Positions 17,761 to 28,610 of a stretch of 64,000 bases of DNA are shown piece by piece. The notes below the pieces were generated by a model that was not told where the DNA came from, did no database searches, and saw nothing but the letters and a program-made list of their open reading frames with translations. The translations under genes were made by a program, and so were the position numbers. Numbering within the stretch: the first letter of the stretch is position 1; each line of letters opens with the position of its first letter. Source of the DNA: Schaalia sp. ZJ405 (GTDB lineage: Bacteria; Actinomycetota; Actinomycetes; Actinomycetales; Actinomycetaceae); NCBI RefSeq assembly GCF_011038885.2, contig NZ_CP064952.1:1984001-2048000 (forward strand), written 5' to 3'.

Positions 17761-19168
17761 GCCTCGTCCTCGTTCCTTGTGACGTCGATTCTGCGTATCC
17801 GCGAGCGTGAAGAAGCGCCGTGAAATCTCTCAGGGCCGTGTAATTCACCAGAACCTCCACAGGACCCGCGTCCATTCTTTCGATCGCTTCCATCGGTGTG
17901 CTCACAAGCTCACACTTAATTCCCGCATACTCCAGACGTACCGCAAGATCGGCTCCTCGTTCACCGCAGGCAATGATCCGACGTTGAGCCCCCGCCTCGT
18001 CCTCGTTCCCAGAAATGGGGGGAACAGAACCCAGGAGAGAAAATTCAACATCCCACAACCACGACAAATCTTGCCCATCAGGAACCTGACCGTTGACACC
18101 GATGACAATCTGACGCGCTAAGGGGTCAATCATCGACAGCGTTTCCTGCCAACCCGCGGGATTCTTTGCAAGAATCAGCCGGGCCTTCCGACCGGAAATA
18201 TCGTGAGTGGAATACCGTCCGGCCACCTCCGTGACCTCTGCGACGGCCTTCGCCGCAACCTCGGCTGGCACACCGAGCGCAACCGCTGCGGCCACAGCCT
18301 GCGCAGCATTCCCCAAATTTGCTCGTCCCGGAAGACGCAGATTTACGGCAACATCAATCCCACCGGGCCCATGCAGGCGGGCACGCGAACCTGAAATATC
18401 AACGCTCACATCGCTGAGCCACCAGTGCGGCTGCGGACGACGCGAAAGCTCTGGAAGTGTTTCATCCGGCTTCGACGCAACGAGATGCCATCCGTCCTCG
18501 TCATAGATCACCCGTCCACCCCGCGGATACGCCGCGGCATCATGGGTCCATCCCGAACCAGCGGACACCCACTGAACATTGGGTGAATCGCAGGCAGCAG
18601 AAACAACCAGCGGGTCATCGCAGTTCGCCACGACAACAGCGTGGGGAGAGTCATTGACCGCTTGGCGGAGCCGCTGCTCAACGGCCCCAATTTCACCAAC
18701 GCGATCAAGCTGATCACGCGACACGTTGAGCAACACAATCGCCGATGGCTTTGCTTGGGCCGCCACCGATGGAACGTGCATTTCGTCAACCTCAAGGGAG
18801 GCGAAGCGTGCCGAGGGGGACGCAATGAGCGCCGAGACAATTCCGGCGGTCATATTGTCACCATTCGTATTTGACGTCACTGTGCCCGCTGTCGCCAGCG
18901 CGTGAGACACCATCCGAGTCGTTGTTGACTTGCCATTCGTTCCCGAGACAATCACCGAACTCACGTGGGTTCCCAGGTCAGCCAAGACATCGGGACTCAG
19001 ACGCAGAGCAATCTGCCCGCCGATCATTCCACCCGAGCCTCGTCCCAGAGTCCGTGAAGCCCAGCGCGCAAGACGACCGCCGCTCACGGCGACACGCGAA
19101 CGAAAAGGAAGAGCCGCTCGGCGACGCGCGGGGGCGTTACCGGGCGGTGTCAGTTGAGCCTCAGTCAT
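17753..19168 (-). CDS. murT: Lipid II isoglutaminyl synthase, ligase subunit MurT
   Basis: Mur-ligase-like enzyme that activates the D-Glu carboxylate of lipid II with ATP for amidation by GatD ammonia. 471 residues: P-loop VSGTNGKSTTT (75-84), LEVDE (125-129), LNVSRDQLDR, then the C-terminal domain and the MurT-type end LVNYTALRDF. In known MurT proteins the middle insert carries a Cys4 zinc ribbon. Here the matching stretch (about 200-250, AAYPRGGRVIYDEDGWH to RRPQPHWW) keeps the frame residues but has no cysteine. Repeat copies code for DEDG there and for NEDEAG and RTR near the C-terminus. It starts 18 bases after hspR. Confidence 0.93.
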   Translation of the reverse strand: MTEAQLTPPGNAPARRRAALPFRSRVAVSGGRLARWASRTLGRGSGGMIGGQIALRLSPDVLADLGTHVSSVIVSGTNGKSTTTRMVSHALATAGTVTSNTNGDNMTAGIVSALIASPSARFASLEVDEMHVPSVAAQAKPSAIVLLNVSRDQLDRVGEIGAVEQRLRQAVNDSPHAVVVANCDDPLVVSAACDSPNVQWVSAGSGWTHDAAAYPRGGRVIYDEDGWHLVASKPDETLPELSRRPQPHWWLSDVSVDISGSRARLHGPGGIDVAVNLRLPGRANLGNAAQAVAAAVALGVPAEVAAKAVAEVTEVAGRYSTHDISGRKARLILAKNPAGWQETLSMIDPLARQIVIGVNGQVPDGQDLSWLWDVEFSLLGSVPPISGNEDEAGAQRRIIACGERGADLAVRLEYAGIKCELVSTPMEAIERMDAGPVEVLVNYTALRDFTALLHARGYAESTSQGTRTRHE

Positions 19169-19186
19169 AGTGTCACGATAGCGCGC

Positions 19187-19735
19187 TCAGTCTTCAACAA
19201 CCGACACCGTACCCTCGATGACACGAACTCCCGCGGGACCAGCCTCGATGACGGCGCGTACGCGTCTCGTCGGTCTGACCCCATTTCCGCGCCACGGCTG
19301 CCACACGGTGACCTCCGCATTGGCAGAGTCCGGCGAGGTGGCCGACCACGGTCGTTGACCTCGGCGTATTGGCGACACCACACCCGTTGGCGACGCCGCA
19401 AACACACGATTTCGCCGGCCCTCCACCTCGCGCAGACGCTGTTCGAGGACGAGTTTCTCCGCTTCAAGGCGTTCAACCTCGCGCTCGAGATCAAGAATCC
19501 GTTGAATACCGGCAAGGTTAATGCCCTCATCCTGACTCATGCGCTGAACGTCACGCAGGCGCTGGACGTCACGCAGCGAATACCGCCTGCCGCGCCCGCG
19601 GGTGCGGGCGGGAGTCACCAAGCCAAGACGGTCGTATTGACGAAGCGTCTGAGGGTGCATTCCCGCAAGTTCCGCCGCAACCGAGATCACGAAGGTGACA
19701 TCCGGGTCATCGATGTTCACAGGTTTGCGCGCCAT
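19187..19735 (-). CDS. hspR: Heat-shock repressor HspR (MerR family)
   Basis: 182 residues. The MerR winged helix is clear: FVISVAAELAGMHPQTLRQYDRLGLVTPARTRGRGRRY (in pieces, residues 15-52), followed by LRDVQRLRDVQRM and a coiled coil (LDLEREVERLEAEKLVLEQ, about 82-100). HspR represses the dnaK operon and clpB by binding HAIR sites, with DnaK as co-repressor; such sites are present in front of both here. The C-terminal 80 residues are longer and more basic than in many HspR proteins and are not conserved-looking. It sits 6 bases after dnaJ. Confidence 0.95.
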   Translation of the reverse strand: MARKPVNIDDPDVTFVISVAAELAGMHPQTLRQYDRLGLVTPARTRGRGRRYSLRDVQRLRDVQRMSQDEGINLAGIQRILDLEREVERLEAEKLVLEQRLREVEGRRNRVFAASPTGVVSPIRRGQRPWSATSPDSANAEVTVWQPWRGNGVRPTRRVRAVIEAGPAGVRVIEGTVSVVED

Positions 19736-19741
19736 CGGTCA

Positions 19742-20794
19742 TCACTCCCCTGCGCGTTGCGCAAGTTGGGCTCGCGGATCGGGTTGAGCAAGCACGTCGC
19801 TCAACTGACGCACGGCCTCGGCCTGCTCCTCGGTGACGGATTGAGGAACAACGATTTCAACGGTCACCAGCAAATCTCCGGTGGTCGTTGCAGTTTTGAC
19901 GCCGCGCCCGCGCACACGCAGAACCGTTCCCGATGACGTCCCCGCAGCGACCTTGACCTTCACTGAAGATCCGTCGATCAGCGGCACAGGGATCGTTGCT
20001 CCCAGTACGGCCTCGTCAAAGGTCACCGGGAGAATCATCGTCAAGTTGGAACCCTCGCGACCGTACACGGGATGAGATTCAACGTGAATCGTCACCTCGA
20101 GGTCACCGGGCTGACCTCCATCACTGCTCGGGTTGCCCTTGCCGCGCAATCGGATCTTCTGCCCGTCCTTAACACCGGCAGGGACCTTCACCGTGATTTT
20201 TTTCGCGTCAACGGTGATCTTGAGTTTTGCCCCGTCAAGCGCCTCCCTGAACGTGATCGTCATGGATGCGCGGCGATTCGTTCCTCGATGTGGGCCGCCG
20301 TATCCCGGCTGCGCACCGACGTCACCGGGAGCAAATCCGGGGCCACCGCCGTAGCCGCCGAACGGGGGTGCGCCGCTACCGAACGAGGCGCCACGCCCTG
20401 AGCCACCCATCCCGTTAAAGAGTCCGGAGAAGAGATCGTTGAGGTTTGCGTTGGATCCCCCACCCGACGTGGAGAATCGGATATTCGACCCGTTGGGAAA
20501 TGCCCCTCCGAAGAGGTCGTCGAATCCGCCGCTTCCGGGGGTGAATCGCGCTCCTCCTCCGGCCATTGACCTCAGTGCGTCGTAGCGTCTGCGCTGGTCA
20601 GGGTTGGAGAGGACGGAGTATGCCTCGCCAATGTCCTTGAACTTTGCTTCCGCCGCAGCATCGCCGGGGTTTTGGTCCGGGTGCCAGGTGCGTGCGAGCT
20701 TCCGGTACGCCTTCTTGATCGCCGCTTGGTCGGCATCTTTTGCAACGCCAAGCGTCGTGTAGAAATCCTTTTCCAACCAGTCTTGTTCACTCAT
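19742..20794 (-). CDS. dnaJ: DnaJ-family co-chaperone without zinc finger
   Basis: 350 residues. The J domain (10-75) has HPD at 38-40. It is followed by a long G/F-rich linker (about 80-175) and the two C-terminal beta-sandwich client-binding domains (from MTITFREALDGAK). The four CxxCxGxG repeats of type I DnaJ are absent, so this is a type II (CbpA/DnaJ1-like) protein, as is usual for the copy linked to dnaK-grpE-hspR in actinobacteria. It stimulates DnaK ATPase and delivers clients. A 74-base gap separates it from grpE. Confidence 0.93.
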   Translation of the reverse strand: MSEQDWLEKDFYTTLGVAKDADQAAIKKAYRKLARTWHPDQNPGDAAAEAKFKDIGEAYSVLSNPDQRRRYDALRSMAGGGARFTPGSGGFDDLFGGAFPNGSNIRFSTSGGGSNANLNDLFSGLFNGMGGSGRGASFGSGAPPFGGYGGGPGFAPGDVGAQPGYGGPHRGTNRRASMTITFREALDGAKLKITVDAKKITVKVPAGVKDGQKIRLRGKGNPSSDGGQPGDLEVTIHVESHPVYGREGSNLTMILPVTFDEAVLGATIPVPLIDGSSVKVKVAAGTSSGTVLRVRGRGVKTATTTGDLLVTVEIVVPQSVTEEQAEAVRQLSDVLAQPDPRAQLAQRAGE

Positions 20795-20868
20795 TGCGTG
20801 TCACCTCCTCTGGTGCTGTGTCTCATGCAGGGACGTTGATACCGTGGTGTTCTCCTGGCGATCAGTGG

Positions 20869-21566
20869 TTATTCAGGGTTATTCACCATGACTTTTGTTG
20901 CGCGAAGCACGTGATCTGCGCGCTTATACCCCGGCTGCACGACCTGTCCGATGACGGGATGATCAACATCCGCACTGGTGTTGGCCATCAGCGCGTCGTG
21001 GAGCATCGGGTCAAAATCGTCTCCGACTTGACCGTAACGTTCCATCTGAAAACGCGTTTTGAGCGTCTCTTCCAGTTTCGTTGCGATCGCAGCGAAAGGC
21101 CCGTCGTCTAAGTCTCCGTGCTGACGTGCGGCGTCGATATCGTCAAGAACCGAGATCAGCGCGTCCATGACGTCATTTTGTCCGGTGTCACGGTGCCCGG
21201 GAATAGCTTCTTTCGAGCGGCGCACGAAGTTCGCGTATTCCTGGTTGAGGTTGTACAGGTCGGCGTTGGCGTGAGCGAGCTGATCCTCGAGCTGAGCGAT
21301 TTTCTCCAGGGCTTTCGCCAAGTCAGAATCTTCGATCTGCTCCTCGAAACTCGTCATGTCCACGGCGGCGTCGCTTCCGTCGGTGTCCGTCGCCTCGTCA
21401 TCGGAAGGCATTTCAGGGGACGAGGACGAGGCCGCGTGCGCGTCCGAATCCCCCTGCCCCCCGGACTCCGGGGTCGGTTCGGCATTCGAGCCGACCCCGG
21501 AAGTTCCAGCGCCTGAGGCTGTGACATCGTCGGATTCAGGCACGAGGCCGTGGTTGTCGGCATCCG

Positions 21567-21570
<4 letters not shown>
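20869..21570 (-). CDS. grpE: Nucleotide exchange factor GrpE
   Basis: 233 residues. The first 85 are acidic and disordered, including SSSSPEMP coded by a dispersed repeat copy (21420). A long coiled coil ([23 protein letters not shown]) leads to the conserved core: [22 protein letters not shown], and the beta-domain with DPMLHDAL and [20 protein letters not shown]. It drives ADP release from DnaK. ATG overlaps the dnaK stop by 4 bases. Confidence 0.96.
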
Positions 21571-23426
<1,856 letters not shown>

Positions 23427-23517
23427 AGTTCATGTCCTTTCGTCCGGCCAGTGATCTTTTCCGACGCCGGGTCAGAGCTGGTCCGGTCTCAGTGCTGGGC
23501 TTCACCCCACACACTTC

Positions 23518-23538
23518 CTTGAGTCTGTTGCACTCAAC
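23518..23538 (-). promoter_or_regulatory. HAIR operator 1 upstream of dnaK
   Basis: CTTGAGT-N7-ACTCAAC, 92 bases before the dnaK start, one base short of the perfect HspR inverted repeat. Confidence 0.92.
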
Positions 23539-23581
23539 TCTAGAGCGCCTGCGTTTTCTTCGCAATTCGTCGCGCCCAAAA

Positions 23582-23602
23582 CTTGAGTCTGACATACTCA
23601 AC
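23582..23602 (-). promoter_or_regulatory. HAIR operator 2 upstream of dnaK
   Basis: CTTGAGT-N7-ACTCAAC, identical arms to operator 1 and 64 bases further upstream. The rest of the 324-base gap (23427-23750) is AT-rich and holds the divergent rlmC promoter and one dispersed-repeat copy (23685). Confidence 0.92.
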
Positions 23603-23684
23603 TCTTTTTTCGCTCGCGATATTCCCTCCCAAAAAACTCCGCCCAAACTCCCCGAAAACCACCGTAATTTCAGGGCTTTTCTTC

Positions 23685-23693
23685 ACGAGGACG
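23685..23693 (+). repeat. Dispersed word ACGAGGACG, intergenic copy
   Basis: Copy with a degenerate left flank (TTCACGAGGACGACC) in the dnaK-rlmC divergent gap. Confidence 0.6.
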
Positions 23694-23750
23694 ACCACGC
23701 ACCTTGATCCCTCGCGTGACTGTCTGGCCAAAACATGACACGATCAGCCC

Positions 23751-25082
23751 ATGTACTGCGAGCATTTCGAGTCCGAAATCTGCCACTCCTGTCCACTGAT
23801 CCGCATGCCCTACGACGACCAGATTGATCAGAAACAATCCGCCGTCGCCCACGTCCTCGACCCCGTCCTCGTTCATGGACCCGGCACGCGGTGGCTGGCT
23901 CCCGCCCTCTCCCCCGAACGCGGCTTCCGCACAAGCGCAAAACTCGTTGTCGGCGGCACAAGGCGCCGCCCCACTCTGGGGATCCTCGGAGCCCATCGCC
24001 GCGGCATCGACCTGCCCGGCTGCCCCATTCAACACCCCGCGATCAACGCGGCAACTCCGCGACTTAAACGCTTCATCAGGATGCTCGACCTCACCCCCTA
24101 CGATGTCCCCACGCGAAACGGGGAACTCAAGAACATCCTCATCACCGTCGGCGCCAACGACCAGCTGATGATCCGATTCGTTCTGCGCTCACGCGACCGT
24201 GTTGCCAACATTCGTCGCTCGCTCGGTGCCCTCCAGGACCTCGTTCCAGGCGCCACCGTCGTCACCGCAAATATCCACCCCACCCACGAAGCCCTCCCCG
24301 AGGGTCCCGACGAGATCATCCTGACGAAATCTCGACGAATTCCCCTGGATTTTGGGGATGTGAGGCTCGCCGCCGGCCCCCAGTCCTTCGTCCAAACCAA
24401 TACGACGATCGCCCGCGACCTCTACCGCCAGGTCGCACAGTGGGCGAGCCTCCCCATTGACGAGGGCGAGCACGTTGACGAAGGCGAATACGCGGACGCG
24501 ACGCGGAAAAACACCGACGGCAAAAACCCTGCGGCCCACACTGCACCACCCACTGCCGACATGACGAATGAGGGTAGCCACGGCCTCTCCACCAGCTCCA
24601 CCGCCAGGACCCCCGAGCCGCGAGCGCCCCGCTCGCTCTGGGATCTCTACTGCGGCGTCGGAGGTTTTGCCATGCACGCAGCCAGTGCGCAGATCCCTCA
24701 GGTCACCGGCATCGAAGTCAGTGACCAGGCAATCGCCTGCGCAAAGACCGCCGCTCATGCGATGGGACTGAGCAAAGACCACGTGACGTTCCTCAGCGCC
24801 GACGCCACACAGTGGGTGAGGTCGCGCGACGTCACCGCCCCGGATGTCATCGTCGTCAATCCGCCACGACGCGGCATCGGAAAGGAACTGGCCAACTGGA
24901 TCAACGCCAGCGGGGTTCCGCGGGTGATCTATTCGTCGTGCAACCCAGATTCCCTGGTCAAGGACCTTACGCACCTCGGAAATTACACGGTGGAGCAGGC
25001 CCGACTTTTCGACATGTTTCCGCACACGCAACACGCCGAAGTCGCCGTACTGTTGAAGCGGCGACACGAAAGCACCCTTTAG
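23751..25082 (+). CDS. RlmC/RumA-like 23S rRNA (uracil-C5)-methyltransferase
   Basis: 443 residues. N-terminal cysteines C3, C11, C14 and C91 fit the iron-sulphur cluster of RlmC-type enzymes; there is no TRAM domain, unlike RlmD. The SAM fold appears as DLYCGVGGFAMHAA, VTGIEVSDQAI, ADATQW and VVNPPRRGIG, and the catalytic cysteine as IYSSCNPDSLVKDL. It methylates a uracil of 23S rRNA (U747 in E. coli RlmC); the exact base here is inferred. A low-complexity insertion of about 60 residues (about 225-285, DEGEHVDEGEYADATRK and on) splits the two domains. A repeat copy (23864) codes DPVLV. Confidence 0.88.
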   Translation: MYCEHFESEICHSCPLIRMPYDDQIDQKQSAVAHVLDPVLVHGPGTRWLAPALSPERGFRTSAKLVVGGTRRRPTLGILGAHRRGIDLPGCPIQHPAINAATPRLKRFIRMLDLTPYDVPTRNGELKNILITVGANDQLMIRFVLRSRDRVANIRRSLGALQDLVPGATVVTANIHPTHEALPEGPDEIILTKSRRIPLDFGDVRLAAGPQSFVQTNTTIARDLYRQVAQWASLPIDEGEHVDEGEYADATRKNTDGKNPAAHTAPPTADMTNEGSHGLSTSSTARTPEPRAPRSLWDLYCGVGGFAMHAASAQIPQVTGIEVSDQAIACAKTAAHAMGLSKDHVTFLSADATQWVRSRDVTAPDVIVVNPPRRGIGKELANWINASGVPRVIYSSCNPDSLVKDLTHLGNYTVEQARLFDMFPHTQHAEVAVLLKRRHESTL

Positions 25083-25139
25083 AATCAACCCCGGCACGCG
25101 CGGCGAGGCCGCCGCAGATCACGATCCCCAGGAGTTCCT

Positions 25140-25592
25140 ATGAGCGTTGAAATCCTCAGCGAATCCACCCCCGAGCTTGTTGACGCCATGCAGCGTCTCA
25201 TCCCTCAGCTCTCACGCTCGGCCCAACCGATGGATGCCGACGCATGCGAGCGTTTCGTCGCGCAGCCCGGGGTTTTCCTCTTTGTGTTCCGCCCGGACCA
25301 GCCAGCTTCCGGTCAGACGGACCGTCCGATCCTCGGGATGCTGTCTCTGGCGACCTTTGAGATTCCCACCGGCGTGCGCGCGTGGGTCGAGGACGTTGTT
25401 GTTGACGAGGCCGCCCGCGGTCACGGCGCCGGACAGGCCCTCGTCGAAGCTGCCCTCGCTCAGGCAAAGGAGGTCGGCGCACGTACCGTTGACCTCACGT
25501 CCCGACCATCGCGTGAGGCCGCGAATCGGCTCTACCAGCGTTCAGGTTTCGCCCTGCGAGAGACAAACGTTTATCGCGTTTGCCTCGACTGA
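25140..25592 (+). CDS. GNAT-family N-acetyltransferase
   Basis: 150 residues with the GNAT core: AWVEDVVVDEAARGHGAGQALVEAAL holds the acetyl-CoA loop (RGHGAG) after strand beta-4, and ANRLYQRSGFALRETNVYRV the C-terminal strand pair. Substrate unknown. ATG 25140 has AGGAG before it. It is 57 bases after the methyltransferase gene, likely in the same transcript. Confidence 0.88.
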   Translation: MSVEILSESTPELVDAMQRLIPQLSRSAQPMDADACERFVAQPGVFLFVFRPDQPASGQTDRPILGMLSLATFEIPTGVRAWVEDVVVDEAARGHGAGQALVEAALAQAKEVGARTVDLTSRPSREAANRLYQRSGFALRETNVYRVCLD

Positions 25593-25660
25593 GGTTCTGC
25601 GCCTCATCTCAACGATAAGGTCCCCCGCGCGGCGCTTCAACGCTGCGCGCTCACAGGAAC

Positions 25661-25693
25661 GCCCCCGAAACTCCGCACTGCGCGTTCGGGGGG
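25661..25693. terminator. Hairpin terminator between convergent genes
   Basis: CCCCCGAA (25662-25669) pairs with TTCGGGGG (25685-25692), 15-base loop, just before the aldo/keto reductase stop. It can serve both converging genes. Confidence 0.7.
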
Positions 25694-26545
25694 TTAGAAC
25701 TCCTCGTAGACAGCGGGGTCCTGGTTATTCGAACGCCCATCGGGACGAGCCAAATCCGTCAGTCGCGTCATCTGTTCATCAGACAGCTCGAAACTGAAGA
25801 CGTCAAGATTCGATGCCATGCGCTGTGGGGATGCCGACTTCGGTAGCGGAATAATGCCTTGCTGCACGTGCCATCGGATAATAACCTGACCGACATTGCG
25901 ACCCGTTTCCTCGGCGATCGCGGCAACCACGGGGTCGTCAACAATGCGTAGCTTGCGGCCGAGAGGACTCCATGCTTCGGTGACGATCCCCCTGTCATTG
26001 TGGTAAGCCACCTGCTCGTTTTGCGGGAAATACGGATGCAGCTCAATCTGGTTAACGGATGGCCATTCACCGACGTCGTCGCGAACTCGTTGAAGATGAT
26101 CCGGGAGGAAGTTCGACACCCCCACCGACCGGATCAGCCCTCGTCTCTTCAGATCGACAAGCGCACCGAAGGCTTCAACGTAAAGTTCCTGGCGGGGATT
26201 CGGCCAGTGAATCAGGTACAGATCCCAGTAGTCCAGGCCCGCGCGCATGAGGGATTCCTCGACTGTCCGCACAGCCTCCTCGTAGCGGTGATGACGGCCC
26301 GGGAGCTTCGACGTTAAACGAAGCTCCTCACGGGGAACGCCGCACGCTCGAACGGCTTCGCCTAATGCGCCCTCGTTCTCATAGTTGAACGCCGAATCCA
26401 CGAGACGATACCCTGCGCGGATCCCCGCAACCATCGCGTCAACACCGGCGTAACCATTGAGTCCATATGTTCCCAGCGCAATCCCGGGTACGGTGGTCCC
26501 GTCGTTGAGAGTGTACGTGGGGATCTGTGAAGGCGTCGTTGTCAT
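25694..26545 (-). CDS. Aldo/keto reductase
   Basis: About 283 residues, NADPH-dependent TIM-barrel reductase of the AKR5-like group (2,5-diketogluconate reductase type). The tetrad is visible: D in LVDSAFNY, Y in NYENE, K in LTSKLPG and H in YLIHWPNP. The NADP-binding end IPLPKSASPQRMASNLDVFSFEL is typical. Start ATG 26545 or ATG 26557; neither has a Shine-Dalgarno sequence. It is divergent from the aminopeptidase across only 43 bases. A second, related reductase is at 38080. Confidence 0.93.
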   Translation of the reverse strand: MTTTPSQIPTYTLNDGTTVPGIALGTYGLNGYAGVDAMVAGIRAGYRLVDSAFNYENEGALGEAVRACGVPREELRLTSKLPGRHHRYEEAVRTVEESLMRAGLDYWDLYLIHWPNPRQELYVEAFGALVDLKRRGLIRSVGVSNFLPDHLQRVRDDVGEWPSVNQIELHPYFPQNEQVAYHNDRGIVTEAWSPLGRKLRIVDDPVVAAIAEETGRNVGQVIIRWHVQQGIIPLPKSASPQRMASNLDVFSFELSDEQMTRLTDLARPDGRSNNQDPAVYEEF

Positions 26546-26578
26546 ATGACCGAGCATAACGTGCCGGGCTGAGGCCTA

Positions 26579-26592
26579 CCATAGGTCTATGG
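26579..26592. promoter_or_regulatory. Palindrome over the aminopeptidase start in a 43-base divergent gap
   Basis: CCATAG-GT-CTATGG overlaps the aminopeptidase ATG (26589). TACCAT (26576-26581) could be a -10 box 7 bases before that ATG, which would give a leaderless or nearly leaderless transcript. Weak evidence. Confidence 0.35.
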
Positions 26593-27893
26593 CTTTCCTT
26601 GAACTCACTCCCACCGAATCTCATACCGTTGACTACGAGCACTTCCTTCTCGATTCACCGTCGTCCTACCACGCAGCCGACCTCGTTGCTCAGCGTCTTG
26701 AAGATGCCGGATTCCGCCGTCAGGACGAACACGAACCGTGGGATGCCAGCCCCGGCGGTCACGTCATGGTGCGCGCGGGAGCTGTTGCCGCCTGGTTCGT
26801 TCCCCACGAGGTTCCCACGGATGCCGGATTCCGCATTGTCGGAGCACACACTGACTCCCCCGCGTTCGTTGTCAAACCGTCGGTTGAGTCGCGAACCGCA
26901 GACGGATGGGGACTCATTGATGTTGAGGTGTACGGCGGGATGCTGTGGAATTCGTGGCTTGACCGGGAGTTAGTTGTCGCCGGTCGCGTCATTGATCATT
27001 CCGGGACCTCTCACCTCGTTCGTACGGGTGCTCTTGCACGTATCCCCCAGCTGGCAGTTCACCTTGATCGCGGTGTCAACCCGGATGGCCTGAGGTTGGA
27101 TCCGCAGCGTCATCTTCATCCCGTGTGGACCGTCGATTCCCCTGAGTCCTCACTCATGGACGTTGTTGCCCAATGTGCGGGGTTGTCGGGTGCGCACGAT
27201 ATTGCGTCGAGTGACCTTGTGCTCACAACGGCTCAAGGTCCGGGAGTTTTCGGTGAGAATGCCCAGTTCGTCGCTTCTTCGCGGCAAGATAACCTGTCTT
27301 CGGTTCACGCTGGCCTCACCGCGATGGAACGCCGTGCGGCCTCAGGGATTCCCCAGGCTGGGGACGTGAGCGTGTTCATGTGCTTCGATCATGAGGAAGT
27401 TGGTTCGGCAACGAGGACGGGCGCGGCCGGTCCTATTCTTGAGTCTGTGCTGCGCCGCACCAGCCTCGCCCTCGGAAGGGACGAGGACGGACACGGCCGG
27501 ATGCTGGCATTGTCCTCATGCGTGAGCGCAGATGCCGCCCATTCGGTTCATCCAAACTATTCGGATCGTCACGACCCGAATAATCATCCGGTGATGGGCC
27601 GAGGCCCGATTGTCAAGATCAACGCGAATCAGCACTACGCCACCGACGGCGAAGGCATTGCTCTGTGGAAGCGGGCATGTCGTGACGCGGGCGTTGCAAC
27701 GCAGGATTTCGTGTCGAATAACTCGGTGCCGTGCGGTTCAACGATCGGACCAATTACCGCGACCCGCTTGGGGATTCTCACGGTTGATGTCGGTGTTGGA
27801 TTGCTGTCGATGCATTCGGCTCGGGAGATGAGCCACGTTGACGATCTCTTCGGTCTCTCGCGCGTGCTTGAAAGCTACTGGCGAGGCGCATGA
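26589..27893 (+). CDS. M18 family aminopeptidase
   Basis: 434 residues, zinc aminopeptidase of the aspartyl aminopeptidase type that trims N-terminal residues in the cytoplasm. Metal ligands are in VGAHTDSPAF (H87, D89), CFDHEEVGS (D and the catalytic E pair) and the C-terminal half with AHSVHPNYSDRHDPNNHPVMG and VGLLSMHSAREM. The family-typical ATRTGAAGP is coded by a repeat copy (27411). A second copy (27481) codes RDEDGHG, a small extra acidic loop. No Shine-Dalgarno sequence is visible. Confidence 0.95.
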   Translation: MAFLELTPTESHTVDYEHFLLDSPSSYHAADLVAQRLEDAGFRRQDEHEPWDASPGGHVMVRAGAVAAWFVPHEVPTDAGFRIVGAHTDSPAFVVKPSVESRTADGWGLIDVEVYGGMLWNSWLDRELVVAGRVIDHSGTSHLVRTGALARIPQLAVHLDRGVNPDGLRLDPQRHLHPVWTVDSPESSLMDVVAQCAGLSGAHDIASSDLVLTTAQGPGVFGENAQFVASSRQDNLSSVHAGLTAMERRAASGIPQAGDVSVFMCFDHEEVGSATRTGAAGPILESVLRRTSLALGRDEDGHGRMLALSSCVSADAAHSVHPNYSDRHDPNNHPVMGRGPIVKINANQHYATDGEGIALWKRACRDAGVATQDFVSNNSVPCGSTIGPITATRLGILTVDVGVGLLSMHSAREMSHVDDLFGLSRVLESYWRGA

Positions 27894-27910
27894 CGGTCCT
27901 GGCAGCATGA

Positions 27911-27955
27911 AAACGCGCGGGTGATCCGTAAGGAGAACCGGATCACCCGCGCGTT
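27911..27955. terminator. Strong bidirectional terminator
   Basis: AACGCGCGGGTGATCCG (27912-27928) pairs perfectly with CGGATCACCCGCGCGTT (27939-27955). It lies between the convergent aminopeptidase and Ohr genes. Confidence 0.85.
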
Positions 27956-27963
27956 GGTCGTGA

Positions 27964-28395
27964 TCACAGCGATTCGATGGCGGTCACTGTCACGGGGACA
28001 TTCCCGCGAGTCGCCTTGGAATAGGGGCACAGTTCATGCGTGCGGTCGGCGAGGCGCTGAACCTCATCTCGTGGAACACCGGGAATGTAGACCTCAATAT
28101 TCACGCTGATGGCAAAGGAATCACCTTCGGGACCGATTCCGACGGTGGTGCGAACAACCGAGTCAGTTGTTGACGTTCCAAGTTCCTTCGCGGCAAGACC
28201 CATCGCACCCTGGAAGCACGCTCCATATCCCATAGCGAAAAGCTGCTCGGGGTTTGCGCCTCCACCGGGACCTCCGAGTTCCTGTGGAGCGCGCAGGTCA
28301 AGGGTGAGTTCCGGATCGGTGGTCACGGCCTGTCCGCCGCGGCCTCCGGTTGATTGTGCGGTCACTGAGTATGCGATCGATTGTGGTGTATTCAT
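27964..28395 (-). CDS. Organic hydroperoxide resistance protein (Ohr/OsmC family)
   Basis: 143 residues, thiol peroxidase that reduces organic hydroperoxides. The two reactive cysteines are C60 in MGYGACFQGAM and C123 in LCPYSKATRGNVPV, and the Ohr-specific GGRGG and PEQLFA segments are present. It is monocistronic. The 215-base upstream gap holds its promoter and one repeat copy; no OhrR gene is nearby. Confidence 0.95.
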   Translation of the reverse strand: MNTPQSIAYSVTAQSTGGRGGQAVTTDPELTLDLRAPQELGGPGGGANPEQLFAMGYGACFQGAMGLAAKELGTSTTDSVVRTTVGIGPEGDSFAISVNIEVYIPGVPRDEVQRLADRTHELCPYSKATRGNVPVTVTAIESL

Positions 28396-28521
28396 ACGTC
28401 CATCACACCATCACCCGGTGTTTCCTGCCACTGCTGATCACACATTGGTCGATGAGAAAGCAGGTGATGGATCCTCACATCATCGGGGTGGGCAACGATC
28501 ACCATCGGCGAGAAAACAGCT

Positions 28522-28530
28522 CGTCCTCGT
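28522..28530 (-). repeat. Dispersed word CGTCCTCGT, intergenic copy
   Basis: GCTCGTCCTCGTCCCC, in the gap between Ohr and the AspT-like transporter. Confidence 0.75.
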
Positions 28531-28610
28531 CCCCATTCACGCAGGAAAACGCACCGATCGGCCGGGGACTGTCCGGTGTCAGAGGTGACGGGCCCAATGG
28601 CCCCGCCAGA

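Noticed and set aside
28109..28588. 159-codon plus-strand open frame opposite Ohr
   Set aside because: Antisense to a well-conserved gene and extends into its promoter; no family features.
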